NCBI GenBank assembly: GCA_018881555.1
Contig: JACAXG010000052.1
Location: forward strand, 3,286,001 to 3,350,000
Direction of reading: 5' to 3'
From: Amblyornis subalaris
Lineage: Eukaryota; Chordata; Aves; Passeriformes; Ptilonorhynchidae
DNA: 64,000 nt
Shown: positions 37,564-51,700 of the stretch, piece by piece
Numbering within the stretch: the first letter of the stretch is position 1
How the letters are laid out: every line of letters starts with the position of its first letter
Made by a program: the position numbers and the translations under genes
The notes under the pieces: generated by a model
Told to the model about the DNA's origin: nothing
Database searches by the model: none
What the model saw: the letters and a program-made list of their open reading frames with translations, nothing else

Positions 37564-40500
37564 GTATCTTTTAAGAGGACACACTTCCAGGTTTTCTGCT
37601 CATATGAGTACAGTATATGAGCTACAGAGGTACCTACCTTTGTCTGAACTCACTGCAGTGATTACCCCAGGGTAGAGAGGAAGATTGTATTTTTGTACAG
37701 GCAACGTGAGGACAGAAGAAAGTTATATCCACATCATCTACATTTATATTTTGGATATGCAGCACAGGTGCAATTTAAAATAAAGCGAGGGGCTTGTGAT
37801 CTTTATACAATCTTGACAAAGATAGGTGCCTCCAGATCAGAGCATCTATTTTTGATTCATAAAACTATGATCCATGTCCCATCAGTCGTCTTCAGGTTGT
37901 GAATGTCATTGATTTGGATGTATATACAGATACAGACATAGCTCTTTGACTCCTTTCACACAACTAGTAGCTATATATGGACACTGTTATTTTGATCAGC
38001 AACTGGTGCTCAGATGTAATATGTTCCTGTTGGCTGTTATATTTTCAGCTGTGTTGGAGAGATGTGAGTAATATGTTTATTTTGTATGTCAGTAATTTGT
38101 AGTTTGCATTCCACGGTACTTTCTGCATGTTACTAGATTCCCCTTTTTTAACCAAGATGATTTGTAGAGCGGCCAGTTGAGAAGTTAACTTTAGGACAAA
38201 GATACTTTTTAAAATTAAAAAGAAAATAAGCTTTACATGAACAGATAGCTTTAGAAAATAACTGGTATGTGCATACATTTGTTTAACCCCCTAATGTAAA
38301 TACATACATTCTGAAATGTATTTTAGTCCTCTAAAGAGCTAAGAGCAGCTCTCAAGATCACATGACAAGCAAAACATTTGTTAATCAGAAAAATTACAGC
38401 CTATTCATACTTACTGTTTGATTATTTCCACTCTGACCTCAAAGATCCCATTGTTGATTGAACTAGTTATAGTAACTTCTGTTTATTTTTACAACTAGCT
38501 ATTATGAGTGCAAACTATCCTTATCTCCAAGTGATTGATAGGCACATTAAGAAGCTGTTCAACAGGTTGCTAGGTTTGAAGAAATGCTTAAATCTTGATT
38601 AGTTATTCCTTATCAGCCAAGAATGGGAGCTAAGCTCAGATAAATACATGGTGACGAAAATTAGATTTTCAACATCAAGTGCTCTCTCACTATTTTCTGT
38701 TTGCTATTGTTAAGCAGAGGTGCTGCAGTTTCCTTTCAGTTTTATTTAAGGAGCATTTGGGCTTTCTTAGCAAACGTAGTTGTCATGTTAGTGTGCTTAG
38801 GAGAGCTAAAAATCTTGTTCAATGATAACTTGCATCAGGGCCTCTATGTAGATTTAGAGAGTGGAGAACTGTGAGCTATACTGAAGTGTATTCATACTTT
38901 CTTCTATTAAAATTTTTAAATTACTTTCATGGGTGAACATTTTTAAGTGTGTAGATGTTAGACTCAAATTCTCACATGGGGATTTGTATCTTTATTTGTG
39001 CTATTGGGAATAGTGTTTCTATCAACCAAGGCCAGCTGTACAACATAAGGACAAAAAAAAGGCGGGGAAGGGCAGCTATAGGAGGCATAGCTCCCTGTGG
39101 TTTTACCAACATCCATAAGGTCTCCTGTATCAGTAATCTGAAGAAACCTCACATATTTTGGTTACATTAGAAATGTACCAATGTTATTCTCCAATCCTTA
39201 TTACTCCAGGTAACATGCAGTGGGATTTGGTACAATTTGGGAAGTCAGTATATGGAAAGAAGCACAACCAGAAAATAAAAATGAACTCAGTTTGTAAGTT
39301 CCTGGTTTTGGAAAAGGGTGCTGGAAAATTCTAAATCAGCTCTCTAAAAGGAGGGCTGGTTTAACATATTTGTCACAACGTGCACTACTCAGTTTCTATT
39401 CCTTGAGCCGTATTTGCAAATACAGTCACAAAACATAAATGGACAACCAAGTTGCAGGAAACTTTCTGCATGCAAGGTTTGCCAAAGCAGAGTATTTCCT
39501 TCTCCAGTTTAAAACCACAACTACTCCAAACAAATCTTCGACACAATTAAAGGGCAGATGAGAGCAGGGACACAGAACTAAAGTGAAAATACCAATCCGA
39601 AAGCTAAAACATTTCTGTTTTTTCTATCAATATCCTACAAAGAGTGAAAGGGCTGAGCTTTCACTCCAGTTTACACTCAGAGTACCCCTGAAAGGGAGAA
39701 GGGAAAGATGGTTCTGAAGCTATGAGATGCTCAAGAGACAGAACCTGAAAGTAATGTATTTGCATCCAAGGTGATGAAGGCCTCAGCTAGGACTGTGTGA
39801 AGCAGCTTGGCAGCAAAGCCTTCCTGGGATGTACACACCCCACCCATGCTTTACCTGCAGTGCTCCGGGCACACAGAGCAGGTGAGACCATGAGCACCAA
39901 ACCTGACCGGCTGAGAAAGGACACTTAAGTAGGAAATCCTTCTATATTCAGTATCTTACGTTTAAAGCCCTTGCTCAAGATTTAAGAAGCTGCTTCCATC
40001 CCTTTGTGAGCCAAAGGAAGAGGAGGGAGGACATACCTCTCACACCTTCTCCCAGGCATCCCTGCCATCAGCCAGGCATACCCATGGTATGCAGATGGGC
40101 TGTCTGATCTTTCCTTCAGAAACGGCCACATGCTGAACAGAACAAATACATATTCATTAATCCAGGAACAGAAAGATAAACAGAAACAAAAGAAAACACA
40201 GTGCTAATGGCAAGCAAGGGCTGCTGAGCAGGAGAGAGAGATGGATGCCCCAGAAGTTCCTGCATCAGCAAATATGTCATAAAAGAGCAGTGACAAACTC
40301 ATTAGAGGTTATGATCACCTCCAGTTATCACAGAACTGTAGTTTCCAGGGTTCCCGGATTTTCTCATGAAGACATCTATAACAGTGTGCAGGAACTCCTT
40401 CTGAGTGAGTTAAGCACTGTTCTCTACATCACCAGAGAGATCCTGTACCACACAACTTAACACTTGCAGTGATATTAGAGACGCCTCTATGTGTGGCTAG

Positions 40501-41782
40501 CCTGTGAGGTTTATACGATGCACCTATTTTGGTAGTTAGCACCCATTTCTGACTTTCCAGCCCAAATAGCTGGGTCTCCATACACAGCAAGATGCCTGAA
40601 CCACTTTGCCATTTAAGTGTAAAAAAACCCAAATTACGCTAACAAACTTCCAAATTGTCATCTCCTTACTGTTTTGTGTTTATCTTATGCTTTTCCTTGT
40701 TTACAAATGTCAAGCATATGTGGGATTGCAGGATCAAGGCAATGCTGGATTCTCCACTGTGTCCTGAGTTTGCAATTACTTACAGTGCTAGCACAGGGTA
40801 AATTAATGCTTTCTGTCACACAGTCTGCACTTTCTACCCCTCCATGTAGCAGAAGAAAAATATTTGACCCCTGGATTGTAAAAGCCGTTTCTGTGCTGTC
40901 GGTCTGCCCACCTTAGAGATGTACTATCTCAAGGAAGGAAACTTCATAGGGAAATCACAGATGCAAAATCTGCCTTAAGGAAATAAGTGGGTGGCAGCAT
41001 ATAATTAATAGAAGAAACCCTCCAGAAAATACTTGCTACAGACAGAATTAGTCTTTGCAGGAGACAGCCGTGACAAAATCCAAACCGTAATCTAATTTTT
41101 GTGGTATGCACATCTGAAAATAAATAAACAAAAGTAGTTTTAAGAATACCTCTCCCATTCAAGTCAGACTAGAGCCTGACACAGCTGTGGAACAAAGAGG
41201 CTGCAAATTGCTTGAGCTCGGTGTGACAGGTCTACCTGAATGTCCCAGCTCTTCTTGACTGCACTAGCCAAAGGAGTATGAAGGATTGGGGATGGTTAGG
41301 TTTAGGCTGACTTGGATGTGGTATGTGATCTGGGCTGTTTCATGGTGTTTTGTGTCAGTCAGCTGGGAGACTTCAAAACCTTCACCAATTTCCATGCACG
41401 CTTCAAAGGAGACAAAGAACCACCAAGAGAATATGAAGTGTCAGGAGGCTGAATGCAAGGAGCTAGTGAAGAGGTGTACTGGGGGAAAGGAAAACACAGA
41501 ACCGGGAACAATAACACTGCACCAAGGGAATAAGACAGCAGCTGACCCTCAGCAAACATGGCAGGTCCCTGAGAGGTGTGGATGTGTGGAGCCCCTCTGA
41601 GCTCCTGGGTCAGGGCACACATCCTGATTACAGAAAGGGGTAAAACAGGGATGCACCCTGGCTCCTGGCTGCTTGGGCAGCCCCAGCAGCACCCAGCAGA
41701 GCCCAGTGTGAGACACCACAGCCCAGGACTGTAACTGCCCCTCAGCACAGAGAGTAAAGAGTTGAGACTACAGTGACCTTAC
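37564..41782. other. Intergenic, no gene recognised
   Basis: Mostly unique AT-leaning sequence. No coding exon, RNA gene or named repeat was seen. A short A run followed by GGCGGGG is at 39053-39066. The GC content rises from about 41300 onward, and frames there (41286-41600 + and 41359-41748 -) overlap on opposite strands. Confidence 0.65.
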
Positions 41783-41947
41783 TAATGCTCCATCTCCGGA
41801 AGTGTTCAAGGCCAGGATTTCTTTGGTGATGGGGCCCTGAGCAACGTGGTTTTGCAGAAGGCATCCCTGCCCATGGAAGGGAGGGGTGGGAAGTAGATGA
41901 CTTTTAAGATCCTTTCGATCTCAAACCAGTCTACGAATTTATGATCC
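41783..41947 (+). mobile_element. CR1 3'-end fragment
   Basis: GCTCCATCTCCGGAAGTGTTC, AAGGCCAGGATT, GATGGGGCCCTGAGCAACG and TTTCGATCTCAAACCAGTCTA follow CR1 3' order, ending with a degenerate ACGAATTTATGATCCC tail. It is short, 5'-truncated and diverged. Confidence 0.9.
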
Positions 41948-42566
41948 CGAAGGCTCTGGCCTATGGTTGTCCCTTAAAGGCCATGACCAGGTAAGATCAA
42001 CGTTTCAAGAACTCTTTGTAAATCCTTCCTAGATATATGGGAAGCCAAATGCTTCCCATGAGTGTCCTGTCCGAAAGAGTGATCCTATACTGAGAGGCAA
42101 AGCCTTTGTCTTGTAGGTTCACGAAAATACACGGCAACAGACAGTCGTGTCTTGGAGCGCTGTCTGAACCTGGATAGTAATGGCGTAGGCAGCGGTGGCT
42201 CTTGGATTGATAGGAGCCGTGCAGCCACCACAGATCCAGCNGCAGCCCAGGGACAAGGCTGACAGTGAGGGCACTTGGGCTGCCTTCTCCAGCTCCTCCC
42301 ANGAGCACAGCGTGAGGCTGTGACTGAAAAGGGCTGGTGCTTGGGTCTCTCCCTGCAACAGGTGAAGGCTGGAGTGCAGGACAGTACAAGTCCCACAGAG
42401 CACTGCTCTTTTGAGATCTCTGGACTTTACCCACCCTGTTCTTTGCCTTCCGTCTTCTCCCACCCAACTAGAGACCATTAGAGTACAAACATAGGCACTT
42501 GCCAGCTGAGGCAGGATTGCTTATAATCTATCAAAACGTAACAATATGACCTGAAATTTTACAGGT

Positions 42567-42582
42567 GTCTGTCTGTCTGTCT
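42567..42582. repeat. (GTCT)n microsatellite
   Basis: Four perfect GTCT units. Short and without gene context. Confidence 0.85.
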
Positions 42583-43199
42583 ACTGTTTTCTTTTTATTT
42601 CCCTGCTCTTTCTGAAANAATTTTTGGCATTTTGGCCTGCAAAGCAATTCTTCAGCTTTTCTGTTAAACAGCCCTGGGTTCCCATGTTTTCTGGGCAGAC
42701 CTTGGAAGTCCAACAATGATGGCAAAACTAGTTCTGCACCTTTCCCTGCCCCTCTGAAAATCTACCCAAATTCAGGAAATTGAAAAATTTGAAAATTTGA
42801 GGTCTGCACCTGCGCAGAGCTTTATCTGAACAGGTGTTTTAACTGTTTCAGGCTAAACTGCTTCAGGATCACTGAACCTCTGTTTCTCACAAGTTCCTAC
42901 ATGTGACCTATGTGTGCACAAACATGGTCCCAGGCAGGGCATGCAAGTCTGGGCGGGTATCTCTTTCTAAATGCCCCATGCAGGACTCTAGTCTCGCTGG
43001 GTAATGGAAAACCAAGGTCTTTGCTCACACTATGGTAAACACTATGTCCAAGGTACTTGGTGTCAGACCTTTAATGACTGACTATAGGATCCTCTTCAGA
43101 CCAGAGGTGGAAGCACGACCCCTATAGAACCAAGCCCTGAGAGTCCCCACAAGGCAGCTGGGCTGAAGCAAAGCAGGCTTTCTTCATGATTTAGTGGCT

Positions 43200-44040
43200 G
43201 TTAACAATGGTTAGCAGTGGGAAGGGATCACGTACAAGAACCAAAAGCAAGAAACAAGGCAGCGGGAAGACGAAGCAAAGATGTGGTTTGAAGGGTGAGA
43301 CATCAAAGTCAGACCAGAGGATCAGAATGGGATCCACTGGGAGGGTAAGTTTTGAGAGTTTGTCCCAAAGCAGGGAACAGAAACCTACGCTGGCAGGGTG
43401 TGGAGACAAGAGTGATGACTGAGTATGGAAAATTGGACTGAGACCTGGGACTGAAGAGCCAGATAGCTGAGAAACAGCGGCTGCATCTGTACTTACTTGC
43501 TCTGCAGCATATCGTGGGGCCCTCATTTCCTGGTCATCTGAACTGCTTGGCCTGTTGAGACACGCTGAAGCTCCCATCCAGCACACATGTCCAGGTTTCC
43601 ATCTCAGCATGGAGCTGGGGCATGACTAACCATGCATCCAGACATGGGAACTGGGAAGCACTCTTGGGTCCAATGGTGTAAACACAGACAGCAAGTCTAG
43701 ATAAGAAGCTTGAGAAAGAGGAAGACAAAAACTACGTGACCATGGTCTACTAATGGAAACAAGCAGTTTGGACATGAGGAAAGACTGGGCAGGATACAAA
43801 AAGAAAATAAGATGGAGTGTTGGAACTGGAGGACTCTTCAAGCAAAATCTTGGGAATGGGAAGCAGGGCTCAGGGAGCACAGGAGTGGAAATGGTGTAGT
43901 GGCACGGAAAGACCAAGTGGACTTGGCCTGACAAAGCCAAGAGGCTGCAGTAGAGTCACCAGGCTGGGTTGTAGCAAGTCCTCATGGGGGGCTGGTACCA
44001 GCTCTGCAGGGAATCAGACACCAGGAGAGAGGCTGGATGC
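43200..44040. other. Purine-skewed stretch
   Basis: The plus strand is rich in A and G over several hundred bases (for example AAAAGCAAGAAACAAGGCAG and GAGAAAGAGGAAGACAAAAAC), with a second similar block at 45240-46860. I recognise no repeat family. It may reflect decayed purine-rich repeats or strand-asymmetric mutation. Confidence 0.4.
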
Positions 44041-47000
44041 AACTGGTGCCTACTTCTGACATTATCCACTGCCCATTTAATCCTGTTTCTTAATTCTTGC
44101 CTGACTTGGGACACACAATGGCAATCAGACACTGGTGCACTCTGTACAGTAAAAAGATACTTGACATGCTCTGTCTGGTTGTGCCACTAGTGAGTAGAAC
44201 TTTTCTGCTAAATGAACATATGCCTTTGCATCCATTATGATTATTTGGGTCTAAGAGCCTTGTTTACTTCTAGTCCTAGCCTGAAATACTGAATACTGAA
44301 TTCTTTGTTACCTATCAAAAACACAGGTCAAGATTTCTCTGTTTGCCTAAAGCCAGTCTCTGGCACCTTTCTTAGATTGTTTTTGTGCTACTCAAATTAT
44401 TCCTTAAAACGCTCATCTTTATTATAACACTTTGAAGCTCTTTCTCCTGACCACTTAAACTAAAATCCTACTAGTCCTAAGAGCTTCTTTTAACACTGAT
44501 AACAGAAACTGGAAATAGACCTTCCCAGAAACATTATGCTGAAAGCTTCAGCTCCTTTTTTGGGGATTACATCCTTATAGATGGCAGTCACACTGCATAT
44601 GTTGTCTCAGACAGTCTTTTCAATAAAATTGCAATGTAAATAACCCACCTCTGGACTTTATTCTGTGGCATTTTATTCCGAGGTGCTCAAAAGAGTCTAT
44701 TTGCTTCACAAATCTCACTCAGGATTGCATCCAGTTTGCAACTCATATTTGTAACCAAAAAAAAATTGTTTCCCAGCAAGATGCTTGCCAGGCCTCTTTT
44801 AGCAGTGGCAATAAGTAGTTTATGATCAGTTTCAACTGGCAAAAATTCCAACAAAGCTTTTTTACACCTCATGGCCTGGGACCAAGGCTTCCTTCTCTAT
44901 TTGAGTGCTGTGACATTTCATTTCTATAAGTACCCATGACACATGATCCACTTTATTGCCACTTGGCTGGTCTCCAACCAGTTAGGCCAGTTTTGCTGTG
45001 GCTTATTAGCTGGTGGTGGAACAATTTAATCCTGGGTTTTCCTTACGTGAGGTGATTGGGGTACTGGTGTGGTAGAAGAAAGCAGGGGGAATGCAATGAG
45101 CCTGTTGTGGAGGGGAAGAAGAGGATAAGTCTCTCTCTTGCAATCTTAGAAGAGGAAATGATCTTCCTTGTAGCAGGGTGGTGAAATGACCTCAGCTAGC
45201 ATGGACATCCCACCATGCCACCAGCCAGACTGTACCTGGTTGCTGCGACCACAGCTCTAAGGGGGAGGAGAAAAAGAGAAGGAAAAGACAGGCCATGAAT
45301 GATCAGGATAACCCAGTGCTAAGACTGGGAGATAACAAGGGAAGATGAGGGTAAGAGGATGATTCAGAGCAAGGGAGATGAGGTGATGGTTTTTAGGTCA
45401 CTAAACAGGAGGTGAACAGACTAGATAAAGACACCTTGGTCAAAGACTCAGGAGAGCTGCAGCTCTCAGTCACTTCAGTGCTGAGTAGTGGATAGCTCTG
45501 AGACAGTCTGGTTTTCAGCTAGGGAAACAGGCTTGCACCCCTAGATTGCTGATTTTTCTTTTGGATTGGGTTGGTTTTGTTGTGTTGTTTTGCNTTTTTG
45601 TTGCAGTTTGGTTTTTTTATTTCAAAGATTGCAACCTTATCTGCAAGTTTAATCATGCTGTTGGAAGAGGTCTGAGCCAGTCCTGTCATAGAGCTGTCTG
45701 TAGACAATTTTGCATTTAAAATAATAACTTCTAGATTGTATTTGTCTACTTTACTTCCATGCACCGTAACAGTCATTGGCTTAGAAATTGGTTAGCTGAC
45801 ACAAATCCAGTTTTCCCTTCTTACAGTCTTCCTTTCCAAGGAGTCCTTGTACCCTTCCTTGTCTACCAGGACTAGGCTACCAGAGATGCCATGCTGGTGG
45901 GCGCTTCAACAGCGGGATAATGTAAAATATCTTGTGGACCTCTTAGTCCTTGGAAAAATAGTCCAGTGATAAGCCTTAGATGCAAAAACTGGCTACCACC
46001 ATCATTACCACTTGTAAGCAAAAGGACCACTGCTTTTAAATTGATCATAGAGGTTAGAAGTAATATCAAGTTGGCCATCTTGACAATTGACCAGTATTAG
46101 GCACCTAGAGACCACTGCAATTCCAATTTTAAATCCATATCTAGGAAACTATTTGCAGACAGTTAGAAGGGTTAGTGTTTGTTTCAGAATCCAGACCCAC
46201 AGGTTCTGCTCTCAGCTGGGCCGCAGCCGTAACAGGTCTTTCAATCAAGGTAGCTCGTAATGCTTCTATTTCCTCAGACAGGACATTGCAGAAGCTACTT
46301 CTCTAACTTTGAAATGTACAGATTAACAGTTTTACAGAGGATTCCACGTGAGTACTGTTAAAATGCTGTTGCTTTGTTCTCTTAAAACAATAGGCATCTC
46401 AGTCTAATGCAAATATTAGTAAAACTATTCTGATCATTTACAAGCACAGCTGCAGGCAAGAATATACCCACAAATGCCTGCTAGGGCACAATGCAAGCAG
46501 ACTGAGATGCCAAAGGTCTGTGTGGAAATTGCTCATTTAAAAAGGACATTAAAAGCACTTATTGGGGGTGGGCAGAAGAATAGCAGAAAATACTGGAAGG
46601 GAAGGTGGGAAGCCACTGGCAGACCTGTCTCTAGGTGGAGGGCTTCAAAGTACAGAAAGGACAAGGCTGAAAATGAGAAGGAACCAAGGCAGTAGAAGAG
46701 GTGAGCAACTTGGCAGCCCCATCAAGAATGAAGGGAAGGTGCTGCCTGTGCCTATGAGATGACAAGATGTTGAAACACTCTGGGTCAAGCAGAGACAACC
46801 AGCAGCAGATTCAGGAGGAGGAACCAAGACTGGAAAAACACATGGATGTTCCTGGACAAAGGTGGTTTTATTTTTAGTCTATTTCACTAGCATTTTGACT
46901 GCTGAGTCTGCCCCTCTTTTGGGGTATTCTACTTTCAAAGTTTTTCAGTAAATGGGCAGTGTCACTCCTTGGCAAGGCTCCTAAAGCAAGCACTACAATC

Positions 47001-47499
47001 CCTAACATCCTCTGAGGTATGTGTCCTGTCAAAGTCAGCCAAGTTGGGAGCTAGTCAATGAATAGATACCACTATGGCCACACTCAAGTGTTAGAAATAT
47101 GCTCTCGTTCCTAAAGGAGCCAGGTTGAATTTTCTTCAGCTTTCACCTGTCCAATGGTTTATGGATTCCCAAGGTCAGGAGCGATAAAATATTAACATCT
47201 AATCTGTCATACCACCAATGAAAACTATAATCTGGCCCATGACCTCACGTGAGTACCAGGTTGTTAACTAAAGAAAGGAATCAAATCTTCCTCTAATAAA
47301 TACTCCAGACTGTGACAGGTAAAATTCAGGTCATACGTCTCCTTTGAAGTTTTAATGGCCACTCCAATTTTATGATAAAGCCACTTACCTTATGTTTGTA
47401 GTAATTTTGCAAAGCCTGAAGCGGCTCTAGTCATCTTTGGTGCACAGTTCCCAAGGACAAAGCTCTCATAAAACTGTAAGCTTCAAAGGGATTAGATCT

Positions 47500-47531
47500 C
47501 TTCTTTTCTCTCCTCTCTGTCTCTCTTTTTT
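47500..47531. repeat. Pyrimidine tract
   Basis: TCTCTTCTTTTCTCTCCTCTCTGTCTCTC-type C/T run ending in T's. Low-complexity sequence without a downstream AG that would suggest a used splice acceptor. Confidence 0.65.
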
Positions 47532-47648
47532 AAAGAAACATTTTTGAATATTTCCTCCCCTGTTTTCTACATAGCTCCCTGCAGAGCCTCCCTGTTGAAC
47601 CCTGCAACTAGACTTCTTCCTCAGGCTCTGTCACTCACTAAACTAAGC

Positions 47649-47691
47649 TAAAATAAAATAAAAGAAACCAAAATAAAATAAAATAAAATAC
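47649..47691. repeat. (AAAAT)n pentanucleotide repeat
   Basis: Two runs of AAAAT/AATAAA units are separated by AGAAACC. The unit creates several AATAAA hexamers by chance, so these are not treated as poly(A) signals. Confidence 0.9.
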
Positions 47692-48539
47692 AAAGACACT
47701 TCCCCTTTCATTATAGTAAGGCAATTTTCTGGGTAATTTCTGCTTTTTGTCTTTATTCTATTGTCAATGCAGAGCAATTTGGAGGAAATCAATAGAGCCT
47801 GTGTATTTGCATATTTCTCCGGCTCTCAGAAGGACCACATGCAGCAGAACTGCTCCCCTGAATGCCATGGGTTTTTGTTTGTTTGCTTCCCTCCTTTTAA
47901 AGTCAGGGGGAAGCTGAGCTGAATCTGCCAGATCTTGAACTCCAAAGCTAATGTCCATCCTGGTAAATGAAACAGTGCTGGGGAACATTCCCAGGCACTG
48001 GAAGGCAATTGTCTGTGCTATTTAATTGTTAGCACAGTGCCTGGCACAGCAGAGCCAGGGCCAACTTTCCCAAACAATTCCCAAGCGCAGGCCAACAGCT
48101 GGCATGGGCTGGGGCCACTCTCAACAGGCAGCTTGTTTGCAGGGCAAGGAGGAGAGAGAACNTTGGTAATATGGATGCACTATTTCCATCTCCATTGGTC
48201 TCAGCATCAGGGAACAGTTCCAACCACGTTTAATTTACAAGTGAGTGCAGACACTGCTCTGATTGCTCAAACAATGCTTGTACAACTATGCTGTTGCAAG
48301 GAGAAAGCTGCTTATCCCTCTTGCTGGCATAAACATATACATTTGCTTGTAGACTGATTGTATGCATTGCCTTGGCTGTAAGGTTGATTTGTTTCCATTA
48401 ATTGCTAAGGGTGTTTTTTTCAGATGTTCAGGCTTAAATGCAAGGATGAGACACTAAGGGGAAAAAAACCCCAAAAATATTTGTTCATGTTGCCAATTCC
48501 CCAGTGGCATTAAGAAGTAAAATCTGAGATGGAGCAGAT

Positions 48540-48770
48540 AGAAACTTTCTGCGCTTACACTGAGCGCTGGAAAACAATTCAAATCAGGTGTCTGTCCAGG
48601 CGTGGGCCAAACTATCCCCAATCACAGTTGTGCAAATAGCATGCAGTTCAAATTTATTCNGTTTTATCAGCAAATGTGCCAGTCCCAGATATTTCTCCAG
48701 GCATGGTAACGCGCATTAACCCGCACACATTATATGGCAGCAGTGGCTGGTGGTATTTGCATGGAAAGAC
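48540..48770. promoter_or_regulatory. Candidate enhancer with octamer motifs
   Basis: The repeat-free block holds an exact POU/Oct octamer ATTTGCAT (48755-48762), a partial octamer TGCAAAT (48631-48637) and several CpGs (GCGCTTACACTGAGCGC, AACGCGCATTAACCCGC) in an otherwise CpG-poor area. It lies about 6 kb past the KLF5 poly(A) site. The regulatory role is inferred. Confidence 0.3.
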
Positions 48771-51700
48771 TGCGTGCTTGGAAACAAATCGAAGACTGGT
48801 CAGATGGTCACCCTCTTTCGAGTCACCAGACTCCAGCTAACACCCTGTTCCCCACTTCAGGGACAAACTGAGCAACAGGCAGGAGGTGCCTCTAAGGGAC
48901 CATCACAAAACAGCAATCCCAGCCACACGCAAATAAAGGATCATCTACCAGCCACTATATGCAATCTAAATTACATAAATACACAAAATAATCTCCCAAA
49001 GATGATAAAACAGGAACATGTGGGTTCCCTGAGCCTAATTTGTCTGCAGATGGCACATGTCAGAAATAGCTGGTATTCAGAACTGTCTTTTCAGGGCACA
49101 CTTCTTTAAGGTTACTGAAAAGTTCCTTTATTCAAGAAATTAGCTTAAATGTCCTAAGGCACAGAATGTACTCTGAAAATACTCACATTTCATTTGATTA
49201 CTGTTGTTAATGTTTCAGAAATGAAGTAAGTTTTCCCCTGGGGACATTGAGCCTGGCTTACCCATTTGTCTGAGCTTCTTCAAAGGAGGAATGACTCTTA
49301 GTTCTAGCCTCATAACAGCATAGGAGAAAAACCAAATGCAGTATTAGGAAAACAGCGATTTATTAATTTTTGGGGGTGCAGGGGAAGCCACAGGTAAATT
49401 TAGTAATAGCATACAAATATTTGTATTAAAAAGCTACTGCTATTTCATTACTTCCATGAAAATACAGAGAACAAAAAAACAAGCCAAGCCAATTTCAACT
49501 TCAAGTGTATCTGAACACATTTCTATTGCTTTTTCTTACCCACACTTTATGAATTTGAGTGTTCATTCAAGGGATTCATCAGAGATGGGCTGAGGGTAAA
49601 GGTTTGGACCATGTAAGGCTCTTACTGATAATGGGCAACAGAGGAAATGATGTTAATCTGGCAAGAATTCTGCCATCTTCTGCAGCAGAAATCTCACTGT
49701 ATTCAGACAAAACTGGAAAATAAATATCTTCTGAAGGATCAAATCTGGATCTGGCTCCAGGAGACACTGCAGATTAAAAGATTGGCATCTAGAAATTTGT
49801 TGTGAAAACTCCCCAAGAGCAATACACTCAGACTTTAGGTCTTCTTTTGTGTCATACTTAAATACACCCATTTTTCAAATTAAACCCTATTTCAGTGCAT
49901 AATTTCAATCAGCAGTGGTGGTTCCCCAGTCCAGTCAGAAGTGTACGAGGTGCCCAGAGTCACCTACAAGGTGGTGGCAGTGTTCACCTGGTGCCAGCTC
50001 TGCACTAACACTACCAAAGGAAAAGGCTGATCCCACAGACCCAGACCTCAGAGCTGTCTTTTGTGCCAATGCAGCCTGCAGAAACAGATTTCTCAAGCCT
50101 GCTCCAGTCATGTGAGTTACTGAAGCAGCACATTGCTGCTTCTCACAGAATCAAAACATCTGATCCATCTAAAAGGGATTTAGCACCTAAGGTGGGATGT
50201 AATGTAAGCACACAATCCAGAAAACATTCATATTGCTAATGTTTAACCCTACAGCTTAAACGCTGATAAATTTATGAGTTTAAAATTCCTTATGGTCCTA
50301 GAGCTATGCTTTTGTAGATATGTAGCAGAGCCTCAGGCTTCATGCTGTTAAGGACTCAATGCTCATCCCCTTTCAGGATCCAGAANCAAGGTGTTGCTGT
50401 GCCTAAATACTCTTGGGGTCTTAATGTCAAAGGCACACTTCTGGCTCACTTTCTGCATGTCCACAGCATGAAGCTTCTCACAAGCTGCTGCTGCTTTTCT
50501 TTGAAAAGTCACTGGCTTGAAGGAATTTGGTGATGGTTCCCTTCTCTGATACAGTAACCTATGAAGCAGGATAATCCTCCAGTGGCCTGGAGATACNGTA
50601 CTGGCTCCTCCAGCCACTCGGAAAGCCAAAAGCCAATGTCCCCAACTTCCCAGGAGACCCAGCAGGCCATGGACTATTCAGAGGCACAGTGAGAGCTCAC
50701 TGCGTTTGTATTCGTCCACTTCAAGCAGCCAAGACTAGTGGATTCATGGGACTGGAAAAAGAGAATGATGAGTCTGCATCCTCTCAGCGCGGGTACTGAC
50801 CTGGGAGGCTGGGACTCAAGGTCCTTTTGAGGGGTCTACGTCCTTTTTTTGGTCTAGTAATCCACCCCAATGGGTTGGAAATAATGACAAACCACAATAA
50901 CAATAGCCAGCTAAACAAAACAAGTATAAACAGAAACAACAACTGAGGCTGGGAAGAGAAATGGCCTTTGGGGATATTATTTTGAAGAGACTTCAGACTT
51001 TGATTTCCCAGGCAGAGGAGATGGCAAATTAGNCAGTGTGACTCCTCGTTTCTTGAGAAAGAGACAAACCACATTTTTCAAAAGGTTCCTGTAGCCAAAG
51101 CTGTTGAACTGACTCTCCTACAGTAAAAAAGAGTGAGGTGGAAAAACGGGGGGTTCAGCATAAAATCCAGGGTTGGAAACCCCATGACTCCACTCTGAAA
51201 CCTTTCTGAGTTGCTGCCTCAAAAGTGCAAGAATCTCCTTTGGCACTGCATGTCTTTGCTCAGTCCCATGGGAAGGAGAATGCTTTAATCAGCTTCCTGA
51301 GCCCTGTGTGGGAAAAAGATCACAGTAGGTGCAAAAGTAGTAACATCATATCCTATGTATTGACACAAGCACCGTANGTAAAGGCAAAAGTTTGCCCCAG
51401 TTACACAGCACAGGGAGACTGGCAGAAAACAAACAAGTCACCCTGTTGTTCTTTATGTCACGAATTAAAACCTGAGGCAGGTGAGAAGGGCACCCCAGCT
51501 GGCAGCAGCGCAGTAGTGGGCCACAGGCAGGCAGAGCAGGGCCAGGGGNAGCACTGGCTCAAGCCCGTCACCGCAGCTGCCCAGTTGGGTGGGACAGAGC
51601 AACAGAAGGAGCTGGAGCTGGAGCTATGGGAGCAATAGGAAATACGAATTAAGCCTGAGACTGATGGGCAACAGAAGCAGGACAGNGCAGAGACCAGGAA

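Noticed and set aside
41997..42478. Minus-strand frames of 156, 119 and 103 codons
   Set aside because: All three frames overlap in a GC-richer stretch, contain 'n' calls and show no domain. This is open-frame inflation from base composition.
47649..47691. Several AATAAA hexamers that could be poly(A) signals
   Set aside because: They are generated by the AAAAT repeat and lack GT-rich downstream sequence.
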